Numbered from the stretch's first letter, positions 18,177-26,871 are shown. The stretch is DNA of 34,409 nucleotides from Alphaproteobacteria bacterium (GCA_009694185.1 SHVR01000030.1:1-34409); one strand, 5' to 3'. Numbers and translations are program-made. The notes: a model not told the origin generated them from the sequence alone.

Positions 18177-19784
18177 TTACCGCGCCGGGTCGAGGAGGAC
18201 GCCCGGATTGAGGATGCCGGCGGGGTCGAGCGCGCGCTTGGCCGCCGTTAGCGCCTTGGCGAAGACGGGCGAGCGCTGCCGGTCGTACCAGGGCCGGTGG
18301 TCGCGGCCGACCGCGTGGTGATGGGTGATGGTCGCCCGCCAGTCGATCAAGAGATCGGCGGCCGCGTTCTTGATGATGTCGTACTGCTCCGATAGCCGGC
18401 CTCGGGTGCCGAGGCCGCGGAAGGTGAAATAGGGCGCCGGCCCGTCGGGATAAACATGGGTGAAGCGGCAGGAAACGATGCCCGCCCGGCCCGTCGCCGC
18501 GCGGGTCGCATTCGCCACGGTCTCGATCATCGCCGGATAGAACGCCTCGAACTTGTCCCAGGTGATCGCCGTCTCGAAGGTCTCCGTGATGAGGCCGCGC
18601 GCCACCATGGCCTCGCGCAGATAGCCCCCCATGATGAAGGCGTTGCGCCAGCGCCCGGCCGCACCGGCGCGCGGGTCGCCGGCGCCCTCGTCGCCTTCGG
18701 CGGAGACGACGCCGCCATGATCGCTACAGCATTCGAGTGCCCGTGCCATCCAGGGCTCGAGCGGGTGGTCGGCGCCCTCGAAGCCCAGCACCAGAATGGC
18801 GGCCTCGCCGCTCGCCGTGCCGCTATATTTCACTTCGTCATGGTTCAGCAGGCGGATGTTGGCGGGGTAGAGGCCGGCCTGGGAAATGGCGCGCACGGCC
18901 CGGGCGCCCGCGAAATAATCCTTGAACTCGACCGTCCGGTTGGCGCGGAAGGTCGGCCGGTCCTGCAAGCGCACCCACGCCTCGGTGATGATGCCAAGCG
19001 CCCCCTCGGAGCCGAGGAACATCCGGTCCGGGCTCGGGCCCGCGCCGGAGCCGGGGAGGCGGAAGGAATCATGCACCCCCGCTGGTGTCACCACCCGCAT
19101 GCTCTCCACCAGATCGTCGATGTGGGTGTAGAGGGTCGCGAAATGGCCGCCCGAACGGGTCGCCAACCAGCCGCCCAGGGTCGAATATTGGAACGACTGC
19201 GGATAGTGGCGGAAGGTCAGTTTATGCGGGCGGAGCTGGTCTTCGAGTTCGGGGCCATAGGTGCCGGCCTGGATGCGCGCGGCACGCGAGGTGTGATCGA
19301 CTTCGAGGACCTTGTTCATGCGCCGGAGGTCGATGGAGACGGCGCCGGCATAGCCTTCGCCCACATCGGGATGGACGCCGCCAACGACGCTGGAACCGCC
19401 GCCGAAGGGGATCGCCGCCGCCTTGACCCGCGTGCACCAGTCGAGCACGTCGATCACGTCCTGCTCGTGGCGCGGGAAGGCGACCAGGTCGGGCGCATTG
19501 CGGAAATCCCGCGCCATGATGCGCACTTGCTCATGGAAGGCGCGCCCGAAGGTGTGTACCAGGCGCTCCCAATGGTCGGCGCTGAGCACGGCCTCGAGGC
19601 TCTTGGGGACGGCCAAGCGGGGTGCGGCAAGGTCGATTTCCTCGGACCTCGGGAACGGATCGACGGTGAATCCGTCGACGCCGAAGATGCCGGCATACTC
19701 CGCCTCATAGGGCCGCATGTCGGCGTCGCTGAAGCCCTCGCCGACCGAGCCCCAGCCCCAGAATTTCCGCTTCTTGTCGGTCAT
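18177..19784 (-). CDS. FAD-binding oxidase, alkyl-DHAP synthase-like
   Basis: A 535-residue flavoprotein of the FAD_binding_4 (PCMH) superfamily, most like alkyldihydroxyacetonephosphate synthases. Visible features: N-terminal KRKFWGWGSVGEGF and the block AVPKSLEA, the FAD-binding domain with PFGGGSSVVGGV and AGTYGPELED, then FLGSEGALGIITEAWVRLQ, and the C-terminal ITHHHAVGRDHRPWY, which matches the His-rich active-site stretch of the alkyl-DHAP synthase group. In eukaryotes that enzyme makes ether lipids; bacterial relatives mostly act on unknown substrates, so the function is inferred at family level only. The ATG overlaps the stop of the LysR remnant by 4 bases (ATGA), an old operon-style junction or chance. 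No signal peptide. Confidence 0.87.
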   Translation of the reverse strand: MTDKKRKFWGWGSVGEGFSDADMRPYEAEYAGIFGVDGFTVDPFPRSEEIDLAAPRLAVPKSLEAVLSADHWERLVHTFGRAFHEQVRIMARDFRNAPDLVAFPRHEQDVIDVLDWCTRVKAAAIPFGGGSSVVGGVHPDVGEGYAGAVSIDLRRMNKVLEVDHTSRAARIQAGTYGPELEDQLRPHKLTFRHYPQSFQYSTLGGWLATRSGGHFATLYTHIDDLVESMRVVTPAGVHDSFRLPGSGAGPSPDRMFLGSEGALGIITEAWVRLQDRPTFRANRTVEFKDYFAGARAVRAISQAGLYPANIRLLNHDEVKYSGTASGEAAILVLGFEGADHPLEPWMARALECCSDHGGVVSAEGDEGAGDPRAGAAGRWRNAFIMGGYLREAMVARGLITETFETAITWDKFEAFYPAMIETVANATRAATGRAGIVSCRFTHVYPDGPAPYFTFRGLGTRGRLSEQYDIIKNAAADLLIDWRATITHHHAVGRDHRPWYDRQRSPVFAKALTAAKRALDPAGILNPGVLLDPAR

Positions 19785-20040
19785 GGCCGTCCTCCCTGAT
19801 CATCCCGGTAGTACTCCGCCCCGGCCATGAGCCAGTCCTGAAACGCCCGGATTTTCGGCCGCTCGGCGGCGGCCTGTTCGCAGAGAAACCAATAAGCCCA
19901 ATCGCTCGGCAAGGCGAGGGCGAAGGGCCGCGCCAGCCGCCCGGCGGCGATGTCGTCGGCTACCAACGCGGTACGCGCCGATGCCACACCCTGGCCGGCC
20001 ACCGCCCCCTGGAGCCAGGCCGGCCAGTCGGGCCAGTCAG
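19781..20040 (-). pseudogene. LysR-family regulator, C-terminal remnant (GcvA-like)
   Basis: The last about 85 residues of an open frame (DWPAWL, AVAGQGVASARTALVADDIA, GRLARPFALALP, AYWFLCEQ, KIRAFQDWLM) match the end of a GcvA-type LysR effector domain. Between DWPAWLQ and AVAGQGV some 25 residues usual in the family are missing, so there is an internal deletion as well. No DNA-binding half is present; upstream of about 20040 the frame is the antisense of a DUF1127 remnant. The preserved frame could still be translated from an upstream start, but a functional regulator is not possible. Confidence 0.75.
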
Positions 20041-20065
20041 GGGGATCATCGTCATCGTGCTGGTC

Positions 20066-20173
20066 ATGCAGCAGGATCTCATGGCGTTGGACGACTACAT
20101 GCTGAGGGATATCGGTCTCGACCGCGCCATGGTGGACCATGAATGCCGCGAGCGTCCGCGGTGGGTCCGATAG
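20066..20173 (+). pseudogene. DUF1127-like small protein, C-terminal part
   Basis: Thirty-five codons from ATG 20066 to TAG 20171-20173 read MQQDLMALDDYMLRDIGL then DRAMVDHECRERPRW. This is the conserved end of DUF1127/YjiS-type proteins (LDDRxLxDIGLxRxDVE...RP.W). The usual 15-30 residue N-terminal part is not recognisable upstream, where the sequence (GIIVIVLV) is unrelated, so it is probably a remnant; a very short functional protein cannot be ruled out. Confidence 0.6.
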
Positions 20174-20206
20174 GGGACTGTTCGATCCATTCGGACAGAG
20201 TATCCT

Positions 20207-20287
20207 GGGCGCCTCGAGGCCGGCAAGATCCGGCACATGACCAAGATCTGGCATTCCGGCTGGGCGCTTAAAGAACTCGGCTGGTGA
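20207..20287 (+). pseudogene. Probable NTF2/SnoaL-like protein, C-terminal remnant
   Basis: After the TAG of the DUF1127 piece the same frame reads GRLEAGKIRHMTKIWHSG then WALKELGW and TGA (20285-20287). The pattern (x)GKIxxMTxIWxxGWALKxLGW looks like the end of an NTF2-like/SnoaL-like protein. Only about 26 residues are recognisable and no start exists, so this is a low-certainty fragment call. Confidence 0.4.
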
Positions 20288-20305
20288 TCGGGATGGCCGC
20301 CGGCG

Positions 20306-20446
20306 TTAGCCCGCGGCCGCGTAGGTCATGGGTGACGTCGTGGCCGGCGTCACCGAGTCGGGCATGGCGATCGTGACCGGGGTGCCCCGACCCGGCTCAC
20401 TCTCGATGTCCAGCCGCCAGCCATGCAGCTTGACGAGCGACTTGGT
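20306..20446 (-). pseudogene. Sensor histidine kinase, C-terminal ATPase remnant
   Basis: The stretch TKSLVKLHGWRLDIESEPGR then GTPVTIAMPD is the G2-box end of a HATPase_c domain (normally xLVxLHGGxLxIESxxGxGTxVxIxLP). The catalytic glycines before it (GTGLGL) are absent, replaced by SETVPR, and no dimerisation domain lies upstream. It ends in a TAA at 20308-20306. Bases 20447-20532, up to the HD gene, hold nothing recognisable. Confidence 0.65.
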
Positions 20447-20532
20447 GCGCGGAACCGTTTCCGAACCTTCGCCAACATACGACGCCGTTGTTAACAGCCC
20501 ATCAATCGACCCTGGCTGATCGGCCCGCCGCG

Positions 20533-21120
20533 TCAGGGAAACAGACCGGCGAAGCGGGCGAGAAATTCTTGGCGGGCGCGCGCCGCTGGCCAAGGGATCA
20601 GCGCCATTTCCGGCACTCGGCCCCGATAGGGGATCAAACGGCGCGCGTCCTCGGCCGCGAAGCCCGCGAGCTGGGTCGCTTCGAGAAAGGCGGCCGCCTT
20701 GTCGGCGCGCTTGATGGCCCGCGCCCAGGGTTCGGGCAAGCTGGCCTTTAGGGCGAAACGGATATGCACGGCCGCCTGCACCCGCGCCTCGAGCGCCTTG
20801 TAGGCGTCACCCAAGGCCGCCTTGAAGGGCGTGATCAGGTCCGAGGTCACATATTCGCTCGCATCATGGAGGAGGGCGGCCCGCTGCAAGTCGATGGGCG
20901 CGTTCGGCTGCTGAATGCGGAGAATGTCGAGCACCAGGAGGACATGCTGCGCCACGGAGAAGCCGTGCTCGCCGATGGTCTGGCCGTTCCAGCGTTGGAC
21001 GCGCGCGAGGCCCAAGGCGATATCGGCGATCTCGATGTCGAGCGGCGAGGGGTCCAAGAGGTCGAGCCGCCGGCCGGATAGCATGCGCTGCCAGGCGCGC
21101 GGCGGCGGCTCGCCGCTCAC
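20533..21120 (-). CDS. HD-domain phosphohydrolase, YfbR-like
   Basis: A 195-residue metal-dependent HD hydrolase. The HD signature is seen as H52 and H59 in EHGFSVAQH, H85-D86 in AALLHDASEY, and a later aspartate in IKRADKAAAFLEA. The pattern HDASEYVTSDLITPFK and the length are those of YfbR-type 5'-deoxynucleotidases, so a nucleotide-monophosphate phosphatase is the likely activity, inferred from family. The GTG at 21120 overlaps the stop of the previous gene by 4 bases (GTGA), and the residues after it (SGEPPPRAWQRMLSGRRLDL) begin as in homologs I recall. The open frame upstream of it is antiparallel shadow. Probably coupled to the small gene before it. Confidence 0.85.
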   Translation of the reverse strand: MSGEPPPRAWQRMLSGRRLDLLDPSPLDIEIADIALGLARVQRWNGQTIGEHGFSVAQHVLLVLDILRIQQPNAPIDLQRAALLHDASEYVTSDLITPFKAALGDAYKALEARVQAAVHIRFALKASLPEPWARAIKRADKAAAFLEATQLAGFAAEDARRLIPYRGRVPEMALIPWPAARARQEFLARFAGLFP

Positions 21121-21548
21121 GGCAGCGCTTCCGGCACTTCGGGGGCGTCGGCGGTGTCGGCATGCACTTCCTCCTGGATCAAGCGCTCGGTCGCGGCCTC
21201 GAGAAATTCCGCTAGGGCCGCGTTCAGCGCCTGGAATTGCGGCCACAGCACGTCGCGCACGAAGGCGTCCGGGGCTCGCAGCATGACCGTCGTGCGCCGC
21301 TGCCGCGGCCGGCGATAGGGTGCCAGGCCGTAGCGCCGTGCCAGTGCCAGGAAGAGGCGCACCGACCAGCCGTCCGGCAGGGCGATGCGGTGTTCGACGG
21401 CGGGCGCCTCGCGCTGGGTGGCGGCAAGCCGCGCCTTGATGCGCGCCGAGGCGGCGCCCGCCGCCAGGCGCTCTCCGGCCGTGCCGGCGCCGGCATAGAG
21501 GGCCTCAATCTTGCGGAGCTTGGCGCGGAGCTGGTCTTCGGGGGTCAT
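21117..21548 (-). CDS. Conserved hypothetical protein, DUF2786-like N-terminus
   Basis: A 143-residue soluble protein from ATG 21548; a GTG at 21566 is an alternative start and neither has a clear ribosome-binding site. Residues 1-42 (EDQLRAKLRKIEALYAGAG, then RIKARLA) resemble the short helical DUF2786 repeat; the middle has a basic patch YRRPRQRRTTVML that suggests nucleic-acid or phosphate binding; the end is acidic. I do not recognise a function. It is translationally coupled (GTGA overlap) to the HD phosphohydrolase, which suggests a shared role. Confidence 0.65.
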   Translation of the reverse strand: MTPEDQLRAKLRKIEALYAGAGTAGERLAAGAASARIKARLAATQREAPAVEHRIALPDGWSVRLFLALARRYGLAPYRRPRQRRTTVMLRAPDAFVRDVLWPQFQALNAALAEFLEAATERLIQEEVHADTADAPEVPEALP

Positions 21549-21599
21549 GCTGATGGCCGCTGGCACAGGCCGGATTATTACCGGCCCCTCATGTCCTGC

Positions 21600-21779
21600 C
21601 TAGCACGAGATTCGCGGCGCCAACCATCGTGGCAGTCGGCCATCCAGGACCGCGAACCCTACCCGCGCGAGAACGACGGTGAGCGGCGGCAACTCACCGA
21701 TCGCGATCTTGGCGAAGGGAAACGAGCCGCTCCACAACAGGGCGAGCAGCAGCAGGAGCGCCCATTCGCGCCGGTTCAT
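21600..21779 (-). pseudogene. EamA/DMT-family transporter, N-terminal stub
   Basis: From ATG 21779 the frame reads MNRREWALLLLLALLWSGSF, then PFAKIAIGELPPLTVVLARV: the first membrane helix and following loop of an EamA (drug/metabolite transporter) protein. After about 42 residues homology stops and the frame ends in unrelated sequence (LDGRLPRWLAPRISC). A full protein has about 290 residues and ten helices, so more than 80 percent is gone. The remainder is not found nearby. Confidence 0.75.
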
Positions 21780-21875
21780 GATCACATTGACGGTCGGCAT
21801 GTCGCGCCATGCGGTGTCGGGGTTCGGCGGGACATTGGATGGCGCCCGAATGGCGCGCCACCCGATGCTTGCGCT

Positions 21876-22820
21876 TCACGCGGTGTGCGCGGCGGCGGCG
21901 CGCAGAAGCGCGATGGCGAGACCGCTCGCCACCCCCGGCTCGACAATGCCGAAATCAAACAGCGGTACCTTGCCGATGGCGCCGAGCAGGCGGCCATGGG
22001 CGAGGCTTGCCGGCCCATGCGCCACCTGGCAATGGTCGACCAGGCTCCGGTCGATCGCCCAGAGGATCGCCGCCGCCACCGCCGCGCCCGCGCCATCCAG
22101 GACCACCGGGACACGCGCCATGCGCGCGGCCAGGATGGCGCCAACGGCGGCCGCCATTTCGAAACCGCCCAACCGCGCCAACACATCGAACGGCTCGCGA
22201 CGCCCATCGGCGTGACGGCTCCGGGCTGCTTCCAGGAGCGCCGCGTCGCCGGCACCCGCCGCCCAGGCCGACACCGGGCCGCCCAGCAGCGCCTGGCCGA
22301 GGGCCGCCGTGGCGAGCCCGGCACCCGGGCCGAGCGTGCCAAGGCACAGGAGATCGACGCCCGGCTCCACCGCCATCATGCCGTAGGCCAGCGCCCGCCC
22401 GCAGGATGCCTCCGTCATCGCGGCGCCCAGGGTAAAGTCGGCGGTCGGTGTCTCCAGTGCCAATTCATAGACGCGCAGATCCGCATCGGCGGCGGCGGCA
22501 CCCCGATTGACCTGGGCCTCGCCCGCGACCATGCGGGCGACCAGATTCGCGGTCTCGTCCGCCGCCGTTGCTTGGCGCGCAGAGATGCCGTGTCCGCCGG
22601 CAAAGAGTGCGACGCGCGGATGGCCGATCCCGGGCGGGTGCCGGGCCTGCCAGGCCGCGAGCCAGACGCCAAGGCCCGCGAGGCGGCCGAGTCCGGCGGC
22701 ACCCCCCTGCCGCAGGGTGGCCCGCGCCCAGGCATGCTGGCTGGCCGCGGCATCGGGGCCCGGCAAAGCGAGAATGAGCGCCCGCACCTCGTCGAGCGTC
22801 GCCGCCCGCTCCTTGTCCAT
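21876..22820 (-). CDS. cobT: Nicotinate-nucleotide-dimethylbenzimidazole phosphoribosyltransferase-like protein (divergent CobT)
   Basis: CobT makes alpha-ribazole phosphate for the lower ligand of cobalamin. This protein has 314 residues (family about 340-355). Matching blocks: VALFAGGHGIS, ADFTLGAAMTEASC, DVLARLGGFEMAAAVGAILA and RVPVVLDG. The C-terminus reads FDFGIVEPGVASGLAIALL, where canonical enzymes have LDLGLRLGEGSGAALA; a glutamate is present but shifted by one and the GEG context is lost, so catalysis is uncertain. ATG 22820 has GGAGAGG upstream; a TTG at 22832 is possible. No other cobalamin gene and no cobalamin riboswitch is seen here. The symbol reflects family, not proven activity. 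Confidence 0.78.
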   Translation of the reverse strand: MDKERAATLDEVRALILALPGPDAAASQHAWARATLRQGGAAGLGRLAGLGVWLAAWQARHPPGIGHPRVALFAGGHGISARQATAADETANLVARMVAGEAQVNRGAAAADADLRVYELALETPTADFTLGAAMTEASCGRALAYGMMAVEPGVDLLCLGTLGPGAGLATAALGQALLGGPVSAWAAGAGDAALLEAARSRHADGRREPFDVLARLGGFEMAAAVGAILAARMARVPVVLDGAGAAVAAAILWAIDRSLVDHCQVAHGPASLAHGRLLGAIGKVPLFDFGIVEPGVASGLAIALLRAAAAHTA

Positions 22821-22947
22821 CCGCCTCTCCAAGATTCCAAGGCGCCATCATCAGGACAGGCTCCTCATGGCAAAGCGCTTGACTGCCAAGGCAACCCCTC
22901 ATGCGGCGGCTGACCTCTCGGCCGACAGCAGCCGGCTCGGACACGCC

Positions 22948-23694
22948 TCAGCCGCTCATGGTGAGGCCGCCCGAGACGCTCAAGACCTGGCCGGTGATGT
23001 AGCTCGACCGGTCGCTCGAAAAGAACAGGATGGCATTGGCGATATCCTCCGGCCGTGCCAGCCGCCGGAAGGGAATGACCCTGAGCAGCGCTTCTTTCAT
23101 GCGCTCGGGCTGGGCCTGGAAGAGCGGCGTGTCGGTCGGCCCCGGGCAGATGCAATTGACGCAAATATTGTGGCGCGCCATCTCGCGGGCAAGCGACTTG
23201 GTGAACGCGATGACGCCGCCCTTGGCGCCTGCGTAGACGGTCTCGCCCGTGCTGCCGACGCGGCCCGCGTCGCTCGCCACATTGACGATCTTGCCCCGGC
23301 CCGCCTCGATCATCGGCGGCAGGAACGCCTTGGCCATATAGACCTGGCCGAGATAATTGAGCGCCACCACCTTCTCGATGAATTCGGGCGTGTTGTCCAT
23401 GAAGGGCTCGATGCGGTCCCAGCCAGCGGCGTTCACCAATATGTCGAGGCGGCCGGCCTTGCCATGCACGCGGAGAGCGGTGGCCTCGATCGCCACCCGG
23501 TCGGTGACATCGAGGCCGATCGCCTCGGCTTGGCCGCCCGCCCGATTGATCTCGCCCGCCGCCTTGACCGCGTCGTTCTCGTTGATGTCGGCGAGGAAGA
23601 GCCGGGCGCCTTGCGCCGCGAGGGCTGCCGCCGTCGCCTTGCCGATGCCCGAGGCCGAGCCCGTCACCAGCGCCGTCTTGCCATCCAATCGCAT
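22948..23694 (-). CDS. SDR dehydrogenase, BadH-like (2-hydroxycyclohexanecarboxyl-CoA dehydrogenase type)
   Basis: A 248-residue short-chain dehydrogenase with TGSASGIG (11-18), NAAG, S141, Y154 and K158 (YAGAK). It follows, almost block for block, what I recall of BadH of Rhodopseudomonas palustris: ASDAGRVGSTGETVYAGAKG, ICPGPTDTPLF and the ending YITGQVLSVSGGLTMSG. BadH oxidises 2-hydroxycyclohexanecarboxyl-CoA in anaerobic benzoate or cyclohexanecarboxylate breakdown. The neighbour 17 bases upstream is an enoyl-CoA hydratase, which would supply a 3-hydroxyacyl-CoA, so a CoA-ester beta-oxidation-like step is likely; the exact ring substrate is inference. A GGAG lies just before ATG 23694. 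Confidence 0.85.
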   Translation of the reverse strand: MRLDGKTALVTGSASGIGKATAAALAAQGARLFLADINENDAVKAAGEINRAGGQAEAIGLDVTDRVAIEATALRVHGKAGRLDILVNAAGWDRIEPFMDNTPEFIEKVVALNYLGQVYMAKAFLPPMIEAGRGKIVNVASDAGRVGSTGETVYAGAKGGVIAFTKSLAREMARHNICVNCICPGPTDTPLFQAQPERMKEALLRVIPFRRLARPEDIANAILFFSSDRSSYITGQVLSVSGGLTMSG

Positions 23695-23711
23695 CGTCTA
23701 CTCCTTCGGAC

Positions 23712-24470
23712 TTACTTGCGTTTATTCAGAAACGTGTCGACTAGGCTCCGCGCTTCGGGCGTCCGCAAGAGCACGCTCGTCGCGGCGAGTTCCCGCTCAT
23801 AGCCCTCATGGCCCGGGCGCAAGGCCTCGGCGATGCAGGCCTTCGCATGGCTGAGCGCTGGGCGCGAGAGGGCCGCAAGCCTGGTGACCCGGTCTTTGGC
23901 GGCGGCCTCGAGCTCGGCCCTGGGCACGGCCCATTCGACCAGGCCGAGATGCAAGGCCTCTTCGCCCATGACCGGCTCGCCGGTCAGGATCATCCGCGAC
24001 GCCGACCCCTTGCCGAGAAGGCGCGTCAGCCGCTGGGTTCCGCCGGCGCCCGGCAGCATGCCGATGGTGATTTCGGGAACGCCGAGCCGCGCCTCATTGG
24101 CCGCCATGCGCAAGTCGCAGGCAAGCGTCAATTCGAGCCCGCCCCCCATGGCGGCGCCATTGATCTCGGCTAAGGATATGAGCGTGCTCCGCTCGATCCG
24201 GCGATACAGAAGCTGGAAGCCACGCACTTCGTTGGGGAAGCTGAGATGGCCATCGGGATCGGCAAAGCGTGCCTCCATCTGGCGGAGATCGGCGCCGGCC
24301 GAAAACACCTTCTGGTCGCTTCGGATATGCAGCACGGTGAGATCGTCGCGCCCTTCGAGCTTGTCGAGGATGTCACCGAAGCCCGCGATCCATTCATTGT
24401 TGATGGCATTCACGGGCGGGCGCGACAGGGTCACGGTCGCGACATGATTGGCTGCTTCGAACTTGAACAC
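23712..24470 (-). CDS. Enoyl-CoA hydratase/isomerase family protein
   Basis: A 252-residue crotonase-fold enzyme. The oxyanion-hole pieces FSAGAD (56-61) and GAAMGGG (105-111) are present, as are both catalytic glutamates, E113 in GGGLEL and E133 in VPEITIG, followed by the characteristic LPGAGGTQRLTRLLG. With both glutamates it should hydrate a 2,3-unsaturated acyl-CoA to the 3-hydroxy form. The GTG at 24470 is the start, with GGAAGGAG nine bases upstream. It heads a two-gene unit with the BadH-like dehydrogenase and is divergent from malate synthase. The acyl chain is unknown. Confidence 0.92.
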   Translation of the reverse strand: MFKFEAANHVATVTLSRPPVNAINNEWIAGFGDILDKLEGRDDLTVLHIRSDQKVFSAGADLRQMEARFADPDGHLSFPNEVRGFQLLYRRIERSTLISLAEINGAAMGGGLELTLACDLRMAANEARLGVPEITIGMLPGAGGTQRLTRLLGKGSASRMILTGEPVMGEEALHLGLVEWAVPRAELEAAAKDRVTRLAALSRPALSHAKACIAEALRPGHEGYERELAATSVLLRTPEARSLVDTFLNKRK

Positions 24471-24592
24471 GGCCGTCTACTCCTTCCGTCCGGATGTGGG
24501 ACGAACCGTAGCATAGGATTTTGGGACTGTGGACCGGGGGTAGACCTGTCGCTAATGTCCGCGCTGCCAACGAGACACGAGGGAGACTCCAT

Positions 24593-26206
24593 ATGACTGG
24601 CGCCAGCTCGACCGTCACGCCGCCACCCGGGGTCGAGATCAAGGGGGCCACGGGTCCCGGCTATGGCGAGGTCTTGAGTCCGGCGGCGCTCGCCTTCGTC
24701 GCCGAGCTGCACCGCCGCTTCGACACCAGGCGGCAGGAACTGCTGGCCCGACGGGTCGAGGTGCAGGCCAAGATCGATGGCGGCTGGCTGCCGGATTTTT
24801 TGCCCGAAACCAAGTCGATCCGCGATGCCGACTGGACCGTGGCACCCATCCCGGCCGATCTGCAAGATCGCCGTGTCGAGATCACCGGCCCGGTCGACCG
24901 CAAGATGATCATCAATGCGCTGAATTGCGGCGCCAAGGTGTTCATGGCGGATTTCGAGGATGCGACCGCCCCGACCTGGGACAATCTCATTCAGGGCCAG
25001 CGCAATCTGCGCGACGCCATCGACCGCAGCATCACCTTCGCCGATCCGGGCACCGGGCGGAGCTACAAGCTGAATGACCAGATCGCGACACTCCTCGTGC
25101 GCCCGCGCGGCTGGCACTTGAGCGAGGCCCACATGCTGGTGGACGGCGCCCGAGTCTCGGGCGGCCTCTTCGATTTCGGCCTTTATGTCTTTCACAATGC
25201 CAAGCGGCTGCTGGCCAACGGCAGCGGGCCCTATTTCTATCTGCCGAAAATGGAAAGCCATCTGGAAGCGCGCCTCTGGAACGACGTGTTCCTGTTCGCC
25301 CAGGAGCGCGTGGGCGTGCCCAAGGGCACCATCAAGGCGACCGTCCTGATCGAGACCATCCTGGCGAGCTTCGAGATGGACGAGATCCTATATGAGCTCC
25401 GCGATCATATGGCCGGGCTCAATTGCGGGCGCTGGGACTATATCTTCAGCTTCATCAAGAAATTCCGGAACCGGCCGAATTTCGTCCTCCCCGATCGCGG
25501 CCAGGTCACCATGACGCGTCATTTCCTCCGCTCCTACAGCCAGCTCCTGATCAAGACCTGCCATCGCCGTAATGCCCATGCCATGGGCGGCATGGCGGCG
25601 CAGATTCCGATCCGCGACAATCCGGCGGCAAACGAGGAAGCCTTGGGCAAGGTGCGAGCCGACAAGGACCGCGAGGCGGGCGACGGCCATGACGGCACCT
25701 GGGTTGCCCATCCGGGCCTGGTGCCGATTGCGAGGGAAGTCTTCGACAAGGTAATGCCCGGACCGAACCAGGTGGCGCGCAAACGCCAGGACGTTTCGGT
25801 CACCGCCAAGGACCTGCTCGACGTCGCCGACGGCACCATTACCGAAGCGGGCCTGCGGCAGAATCTCAATGTCGGCGTGCTCTATATCGAGCCATGGCTC
25901 AGGGGAATCGGGTGCGTACCGATCTACAATCTGATGGAGGACGCGGCCACCGCCGAGATCAGCCGCGCCCAGGTTTGGCAATGGCTGCGTCACGGCGCCC
26001 GCATCAGTGACGGCGGGCCGGCGATCGACTCGGCGTTGGTTAGCAAGCTCTTGGGCGAAGAGATGGCGAAGATCAAGGCCATGGTCGGCGACGAGACCTT
26101 TGCCGGCGGTAAGTTCGGCGAAGCGGCCGAACTCTTCTCCGGCATGATCCTGGCCGATGACTTCGTCGAGTTCCTCACACTACCTGCCTATGAGCGGATC
26201 ATCTAA
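24593..26206 (+). CDS. aceB: Malate synthase A
   Basis: Condenses glyoxylate and acetyl-CoA to malate, the second step of the glyoxylate shunt. It has 537 residues, normal for the A form. Visible blocks: [13 protein letters not shown] (119-131), the catalytic arginine region [12 protein letters not shown] (170-181), [35 protein letters not shown], the family signature [13 protein letters not shown] (274-286), [24 protein letters not shown] and the late [18 protein letters not shown] that holds the catalytic aspartate. ATG 24593 is chosen for GGGAGA six bases before it; the frame is open to 24521. Isocitrate lyase is not in the window. Its stop overlaps the stop of the convergent glycosyltransferase gene by 4 bases. 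Confidence 0.95.
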   Translation: MTGASSTVTPPPGVEIKGATGPGYGEVLSPAALAFVAELHRRFDTRRQELLARRVEVQAKIDGGWLPDFLPETKSIRDADWTVAPIPADLQDRRVEITGPVDRKMIINALNCGAKVFMADFEDATAPTWDNLIQGQRNLRDAIDRSITFADPGTGRSYKLNDQIATLLVRPRGWHLSEAHMLVDGARVSGGLFDFGLYVFHNAKRLLANGSGPYFYLPKMESHLEARLWNDVFLFAQERVGVPKGTIKATVLIETILASFEMDEILYELRDHMAGLNCGRWDYIFSFIKKFRNRPNFVLPDRGQVTMTRHFLRSYSQLLIKTCHRRNAHAMGGMAAQIPIRDNPAANEEALGKVRADKDREAGDGHDGTWVAHPGLVPIAREVFDKVMPGPNQVARKRQDVSVTAKDLLDVADGTITEAGLRQNLNVGVLYIEPWLRGIGCVPIYNLMEDAATAEISRAQVWQWLRHGARISDGGPAIDSALVSKLLGEEMAKIKAMVGDETFAGGKFGEAAELFSGMILADDFVEFLTLPAYERII

Positions 26207-26871
26207 CCATAGATACGAACCAAGACTCTGGGCGGCACACCCAGAAAATAGAGGGCGAGACAGACGATGTTCCGCGCCGGCCGGCGCCAATAACCGCCCG
26301 CCCGATAGCGCGCGGCGGACGTAACCGCCGGTGCGTCGAGGAGCACCAGCCGGTGCCGGGTGATGCGGCGCGCGAGATCCACATCCTCCATTAAGGGAAT
26401 GGGCCGGACGCCGCCGAGCCGCTCCAGGAAACCGCGGGCGATGAGCAGCCCCTGATCGCCATAGGCGAGGCCCAGCACCCGGCAACGCCAGGCCGCCAGG
26501 CGCTCGACCCGCCGCGCGGCCGGGTGATCGTCGTCCAGCACCAGGCGGAAGGCGGCCGCCCGCCTCACATGGGCGGGCTCGGCCATGAAGGCCCTGGCGG
26601 CCGCTCCCCAGGCGGCCCCGAGCCGGGTGTCCGCATGCAGCAACAGGAACCAATCGCCCCGGGCCGCCCGGGTGCCGGCGGCGAGCTGGCCGCCACGACC
26701 GGCGGGCGCGGCGAGGACGCGGGCGCCGAGGCCGGCCGCGATCGCCGCCGTGCCATCCCCGGAGCCGCCATCGACGACGACGATCTCGCCGACGGGTCCC
26801 GCCGCCAGCGCCGCGAGCGTCGCCGGTAGCGTAGTGGCCGCGTTCAAGGTGGGGATGACGACACTCAGCAT
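26203..26871 (-). CDS. Family 2 glycosyltransferase, TIGR04283-like
   Basis: A 222-residue GT-A fold transferase. It shows [15 protein letters not shown] (2-16), the nucleotide-binding [13 protein letters not shown] (29-41), a metal-binding LLLHADTRL, then [17 protein letters not shown] and [12 protein letters not shown], the order of TIGR04283 proteins (transferase 2, rSAM/selenodomain-associated). A hydrophobic segment near the C-terminus ([17 protein letters not shown]) is usual for this group. ATG 26871 fits the family start; ATG 26898 would add nine residues (MVGCCHHVP). Neither has a strong ribosome-binding site. Acceptor and sugar unknown. The gene is divergent from the radical SAM gene, with which it shares a 112-base intergenic region holding the LexA box. 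Confidence 0.85.
   Translation of the reverse strand: MLSVVIPTLNAATTLPATLAALAAGPVGEIVVVDGGSGDGTAAIAAGLGARVLAAPAGRGGQLAAGTRAARGDWFLLLHADTRLGAAWGAAARAFMAEPAHVRRAAAFRLVLDDDHPAARRVERLAAWRCRVLGLAYGDQGLLIARGFLERLGGVRPIPLMEDVDLARRITRHRLVLLDAPAVTSAARYRAGGYWRRPARNIVCLALYFLGVPPRVLVRIYG

Noticed and set aside
18456-19799. Long open frame (447 codons, +) antisense to the FAD oxidase gene
   Set aside because: Composition (Arg/Gly/Ala/His rich) typical of antisense shadow; the minus-strand protein has clear family motifs.
20306-20593. A 95-residue gene of its own around the histidine kinase fragment
   Set aside because: Only residues 50-79 resemble anything, and that is the tail of a much larger domain; the N-terminal part overlaps the HD gene.
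21237-22913. Long open frame (558 codons, +) across three minus-strand genes
   Set aside because: Spans gene boundaries of well-supported genes and shows no domain; shadow frame.
22821-22947. Cobalamin riboswitch before the CobT-like gene
   Set aside because: The 127-base gap is too short and shows no B12-box-like core.
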